From NCBI GenBank assembly GCA_003573635.1, contig QUTJ01031757.1, positions 1 through 17,227 of the forward strand: a DNA stretch of 17,227 nt, written 5' to 3'. The stretch comes from Goniomonas avonlea. Lineage: Eukaryota; Cryptophyceae; Goniomonadida; Goniomonadaceae. The stretch's first letter is position 1, and each line of letters opens with the position of its first letter. The translations under genes and the position numbers were made by a program. The notes beneath the pieces were generated by a model. The model was not told where the DNA came from. It saw nothing but the letters and a program-made list of their open reading frames with translations, and ran no database searches. Positions 10,001-16,000 of this stretch are shown here, piece by piece.

Positions 10001-13000
10001 ACGACCCAAGAAAAAATGGGATGATGACGTTTACTTTCAACACCCAGCAAATGGGGACAGCAGGCGGGAGCTGTTAAAATTAGGGCCAAGATCAAACCAT
10101 CGAGTACGTGCAGTTGTTTCCAATTTGGTTGGCACAAACCATCGCACTTGGACTCGGAGCAACTAAAACACAGGCAGAGATAATGTGAACCTGACAGTCA
10201 AAATCAAGGAAAATCTGTTGGGTTTCTTCAGTTCGCCACAGAGAGCCAGCAAACGCGTGCACACACCAACCATACTGCACCCGGGAATACGAATGGCCAA
10301 TAGGGCTCATAAATGGGACACACCTTGTCGGGAGCTGCCACATCTGCCTTGGCAGCCACAAGGGCAGCGACCGTGGCTGTGTGGCCACCCGCCGCCGCAA
10401 GAATAAGAGAGGTCCAGCCCACCGCCTGCACGGAGGTGTGGGTGTGCGGCAGGTTCAGGACAAAATGGCCATAATATATGGGGTGAGGGCTGATGACCCT
10501 GCGTGTCCCCACTCTCAACACCCAGCGTCAAGTGAGTGACGCACGCGCGAGAAAGCTACTTGCCACTTTGATTCCGGCATGGTATTGCAAGAGCGGGATA
10601 GGTGAGACACTAAAGATGGGAGACCGAGTAGCCGAGATCACAACACCGAGCACGTGCATTGAAAAACAATCTGGGAAGCATGAAACATCGTTCTTGGGGA
10701 GACAAAACGACAGGCGGAGATCATGAGGCAAAATCTGTTGTCTGTAAAGGTCTCATCATGAGGCAAAATCTGTAAAACGGTTGTGTTGTTCAAAAAAACA
10801 CAGACAGCAAAAAGGGTGGACAGACCAACCATATTGTTCAAAAGGTGTGCACCCGCCTGTTCTCCTCGCCACGAAGGCTCGTCCATGGGACGCACCTTGT
10901 CGGAAGCTGCCACATCTGCCTTGGCATCCACAAGGACAGCGACCGTGTCTGTGTGGCCACTCGATACCGCATCCAAAAGAGCGGTGTAGCCGTCCTGCAC
11001 GGAGTGTGCGGGAGTGTCAGAAAAAAATGTTGCACCCCAGATGGACATCACCCCTCAGCCGCATACATGGGACACACCTTGTCGGCAGCTGCCACATCTG
11101 CCTTGGCAGCCACAAGGGCAGCGACCGTGGCTGTGTGGCCACCCTTTGCCGCACCCATAAGAGAGGTTCGACCGTCCTGCATGAAGGTGTGGGTGTGCGG
11201 GCGGGCCAGGATAGAACAGTACACAATTTCTGGGGTGAGGGCTGATGACGCTGTGTGTGCCCACTTCAGCGTCAAATGGGGACAGCAGGCGCGCGCAACA
11301 GCGGGATGAGTATGACTAAAGATGGGAAACCGTGCGCCATAAACTACTGTCAAAACACCGAGTACGTGCATTGGTAACACTACATCTGGGTGGCGTAAAC
11401 ATCGTTGTAGTGGACACAAACTAACAGGCATAGCTCACGTGGACCTGGCAACAATGAAAGACACAAGGGAAAATCAAGTCCAAAACTGTTTTTGGCTTTC
11501 CATTTTGTCCCAGACAGCCAGCAAAGGGTGCCACACCAGGCTTATCATCCCACCCCTAGATTTGAATCCCTAGCAGAGGAGCCCATAGGGCTCACATATC
11601 GGACACACCTTGTTAGCGGCTGCCACATCTGCCTTGGCATCCACAAGGGCAGCGACCGTGGCCGTGTGACCTTCACATGCTGCAGCCTTCAGAGAGGTGG
11701 AGCCGTCCTGCAGGGGAGGTGTGGGTGTGAGGGTGGGTCAGGTCACAACAGACAAAAGAATTCTGCGGGAGGGCTGATGACGCTGCGTGTCCCTGCTTTC
11801 AACACGGGGCGAGCGAGCTGCTTGTCTTTGATTACGGCTGCAACTCCGGGAAGGCCGGGACGCTCAGGTTTAAACTAGGGAAGCCGATGCGCCAAGGAAA
11901 CCAAGGAAACACCTAGTACGCCACCGCTGGTCTACAATCTGGCATCAACATCGGACTTGGGGAGATAAAGGGCACAAACCATGTAAACTTGTCAAAGAAT
12001 GAGGACACGTGCACACCCAAGGCAAAAAGACAACAGTGTTCTCAAAGTTAATCATAGGCAGACTGCAAAAGGGTGCACACACCAATATCGTTTCCAAATC
12101 ATCGCTCACGCTCATATGTGTCACCTTGTTGACAGCTGCCACATCTGCCTTGGCATCCACAAGGGCAGCGACCGTGGCGGTGTGGCCACCCTTTGCCGCA
12201 TTCATCAGGGACGTCCAGCCGTCCTGCACAGAGGTGTGGGTGTGCGGCAGGGTCAGGACAAGCCGACCCAAAAATGTGGGGGGTGAGGGCTGAAGTCGCA
12301 GCGTGTCCCTACTTTCAAGGGACGAAATTAAAGAGCCTACCACAAGACATAAACACTGTGGCGTTTCTCAAGTTAATCACAGTCAGACAGCAAACGGGTG
12401 CGGTGGGTCAGGACAAAATGGCCCAAAAAATATGGGGTAAGGGCCAATCGTGCTGAGTGGGTCTAGTGCCTTTTAGTCGAGCACGACATCGTACTAGTAC
12501 GAGTTTTCGAACTTTTCTAATGCGGGCAAGTTAAGTTGTCGGATCTTCTTGAAAAAATTGACAGGAGTTTGAACATGTTGGGTATGCTGCTGTTTCAATC
12601 CTGGACCCATCCGCCAAAGCAAACATTGCTATCAGCTTTTGAAATTGCCACCTTTGAAAAAATCGTACTGAAACTTCCGGAAGAGTGTACTAGTAAGATG
12701 TTTGTCTAGTTGGCACAGGTGTCAACACCCCAGCGCCAAATGGGAAAAACAGAGACGGCACGAGCAAGCAGCTTGGCAAACGAGCCACGAAGCCAAACGA
12801 GCATGTGATTCTGGCAAGGCTCGGACGGGACACTAAATACAGTGAGCGAGAACAGACAATCTTGTCAAAGGGAAACTGACGAAACTGTGCTGACCCGACA
12901 TTTTTCCGAGAGAATACATCGGAACATTGATACACGTGAATCCATGATACATAGATGAACACATGCTACACATGAACACACGGAGTGGCGCACTACGCAG

Positions 13001-16000
13001 TCGGCAAAAGGGCGCATACCAAAACAGATAATTTCACGAACAAAACACCACTCAGGCGCAAACACAAGGTACCTTGTTACTTCCTGCCACATCTGCCTTG
13101 GCTGCCAGGAGCGCAGCTACTGTGGCTGTGTGGCCACCTTGTGCCGCGAGCATAAGAGGGGTCACGCCTTCCTGCAAGGGGACGCGAGGTTAGGGCAGGT
13201 TCATGAATAGGCCCGTAATTTTGACCTGGAGCTAAGACATGAACAAGGTGAGCTAAAACGAGCGAAGCCGGGGGTGAAAACACAGGGCACCTTGTTACTT
13301 CCTGCCACATCTGCCTTGGCTGCCAGGAGTGCAGCTGCTGTGGCTGTGTGGCCTCCTTGTGCCGCGAGCATAAGAGGGGTCACGCCTTCCTGCAAGGGGA
13401 CGCGAGGTTAGGGCAGGTTCATGAATAGGCCCGTAATTTTGACCTGGAGGTTGGACATCCACAAAGTCTTTGTGAGCTTGCAAATTCCTTCACTGAAACA
13501 CGGGCGAATGCTGGTGGAGCGTGGACGTCCAAACCATGCATCCACATGTATGTACGAAAAAACGAAAAAAACTGACACTTGCGCCAAGATTGTTAGACTT
13601 GCATGCACGCACCTGGTCAGCGGATGAGGCATCAAACCCGCGAGCAATCAGAAAATCAATAAGGTGTGGATGCCCATTCCTGAGAGCAACGTGCAAGAGG
13701 CTCTCGCCCTTTGCGGTCACTTCAGTCACATCAGCACCAGCCGCCAGTAGAGCATCAATGTCGGTGGGGCTCCATCCCTGTGCAATGGCTTCCATTAGGC
13801 GGGTCTCTCCCTCTGAGTCCTCATTGTGCTCTGCTGCACCATGCTGGACAAGGCCCTTGGACTGCAGCAGCTGCAGCGCTAGTGATTGCTTCTCTTGCTG
13901 GTCACTCGCTGCACGGGTCCTGTCCAGCAGGTTGGCCACGAATCGACGGTGCGCCTGAAACAGTGACATGGACAGGAGGTCACTGCTCTCGTCAAACCCA
14001 CTTTCCAGCACCTCGCCGATATCCATCTCGCTCAGGATCAGCTGGACCTTCTCCTTGGCCCACTGCGTGACATCAAGCATTTGGCCAACGAGCGAGCGGA
14101 AGCTCACGTCATTGGTGTAGTCTTTGGCAGGCCTCGCCTTGTGAAGCTCCAGAGCATCATAGCACTGTGCTAGGGCTGCCTCCACAAGGGCCTTCCTGGT
14201 TGGGGCAAGCTGCTCAGGCTTGGCCAAGCTGGGAAACACGCCGATTGAGAAGATGCCCGCGCTAAGCGCGCCCGAAACCTTTTGCCACTGGGGAGAGTCG
14301 TCCAAGAGTTGGTCCACCTCCCGCCTCAAATCGTCGAGGGCACAGCTAAATGCAGCCAGGTGCATATTTTTCTTTTTGGTCAGGAGCCCATCCACAGTGT
14401 CCATCTTGAGGTTGACATTCAACCGCACAGGTATGCTGCAAAGGGACGGGTCATGCTAAGGACGTGGAGAATGAGCTTTGGGTCTTTGACGAGAAGAGGC
14501 AGAAGTGAACCTACATGGTGACCACGCCCTCACTGTCCCATGCCTCCACTTGGGGCTCTCCATGGGGCTGCACAAAAGAGGATGGCAACCACAAGTACTC
14601 GTCCTCGCCAGGATACCTGCATGTGTGCTGGTTCAGCCTGCAGCCAAGGACTGGGAGAAGGGAAAGCAGGCAAAGAAATCTTGGCCTTGAACCCAGAAAC
14701 GCATCGACAACTCACTGGGAGAACTCTCTGATACAGGCTGCCCGATCCACAGCGTTCGGCTCAACCACCATCACCATCGCCTTTGGTTTTCCTTCTTGCA
14801 CTCCACTGTACTGCACTGCAATCGCCTTGTTGGCAGTCGTGGACATAAAGCCATACTCAAGGTACCCCCGAGACCCAGTGGCATGGTTAACCTTGTGGAA
14901 TGACTCTGGCAACTCGGCAAGGCCGCCCAGTCCGCGGTAGAGCTGCAGCCCCTCTGGTAACTTCATGCATGTGGCCACCTGGTGTCGGACATAGTCGGCA
15001 GGTTGGTCAAGAAAACATCGATTAAGTTAACGGTGACAGCAATGCATGTCCGGATCACAAAATAGTCAATCACCAAGCAATTCAAGCGGCAAGCACACCT
15101 TCTGCACAGCAGAGACCAGGACGAAGATCGAGGTCGTGAACAGGTTGCCTCCATCAGCAAATTTCTTGTACCTATCCTTGGGAAATCCTCGCAGAATGCA
15201 GTTGTACACGTCAAACTACAGGGAAAGCGTGAGTCAGGTGCAAGAGGGAAGGAGGGCGGACCATGGGGCCAGTATACATGACAAGAGCCATGACTTCTTC
15301 CTCGGTGAGCTTGGCGTTGCGCGCGAGGTCCAGCTTCAACAGATCTTGGATGAGAGGCATCTGGCGGCCGTGTCCCATCTGTTCAGCTGGAAGTTCGATC
15401 TCGCCTGTCATGGCACACCATTCCTTGCGTGGCGTCGTGAGGAGCTTGTAGTTGGAGGATTCGAACTTGATATCCGCCCCAAACTTGTGGCAATGCTCCA
15501 TTTCCATACCATTTCGGAAATCCAGACTAGGAGAGCCTACAGCGCAATGTGAGCGGGTGAGTCCACAATCAAACACAGAACTCCAACAATCACAACCTTC
15601 TGTTCAACCCTCTGTTCTCCAGTGGTCACCAACCGCAACATTCACGACCCTCTCACGCACAATACTCACAACCCTCTGTTCTCAAGTGGTCAGAAGCAAC
15701 AACGATCACAACCCTCTCATCGTTAAGTGCACAGCCCTCACAGTCCCCAAGTGGTCAGAAGCAGGAGCCCTCTGTTCTCTAGTGCACAACACTCACGACC
15801 CTCTGTTCTCAAGTGGTCACCAGCCGCCACAAGACATCACAAGAGCACGACTGCAAGACTCACGCACCGAGGCGATCAAGGCCGTGGTGAAAATCATCGA
15901 TTGTGCCCCCCATCATCGTGAACACGCTGGAAGCAAACTTGTTGTTGGCAGTTTCGTTCTGCTTGGTCATAATGCTGTATGCAGTCTTGAGCGACTGTTG

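Larger units (their letters stand above)
771..12450 (-). repeat. Tandem array of about 0.5-kb ankyrin exon-plus-intron units
   Basis: Exon starts recur mostly every 380-580 bp, and intron blocks recur in the same order. After the exon (plus-strand view) comes a CA/TG-rich acceptor block 'ggtgtgggtgtgcggg', then 'gtcaggacaaaa', 'gagggctgatgacgctgcg', 'gtccctactttcaacaccca', 'gactaaag/ggacactaaag', 'aaaccgatgcaccaaggaaa', 'caccgagtacgtgcattggg', 'atctgggtggcataaac', 'cttgtcaaagaatgaaagca', 'gtttctcaagtttgtcacag' and 'gggtgcacacaccaac'. Introns of ordinary length contain only this material; longer ones carry insertions listed separately. Such shared introns mean whole units, not just exons, were duplicated. 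Confidence 0.88.
13071..13450 (-). repeat. Recent tandem duplication of exon and flank, offset 218 bp
   Basis: 13071-13231 and 13289-13449 match over about 160 bp with three visible differences, all inside the exon. The copies cover exons 10 and 9 with the same intron flank ('gacgcgaggttagggcaggt', 'atgaataggcccgtaatttt'). This flank is unlike that of the rest of the array. Confidence 0.85.

Noticed and set aside
980-12223. CRISPR-like array, because of short conserved blocks at intervals
   Set aside because: The conserved 99-bp block codes for an ankyrin repeat with splice sites, and the spacers are homologous introns of several hundred bases.
13490-14428. Continuous 312-codon gene starting at 14428
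   Set aside because: The first codon is an internal GTG; splice phase joins 14435 to exon 7, and the tail after 13613 is intron past a GTGCGT donor.
14712-14978. Stand-alone 88-residue ART protein or a bacterial toxin gene
   Set aside because: It lacks the catalytic Glu, which lies in the next exon, and both ends are splice sites of the larger eukaryotic gene.
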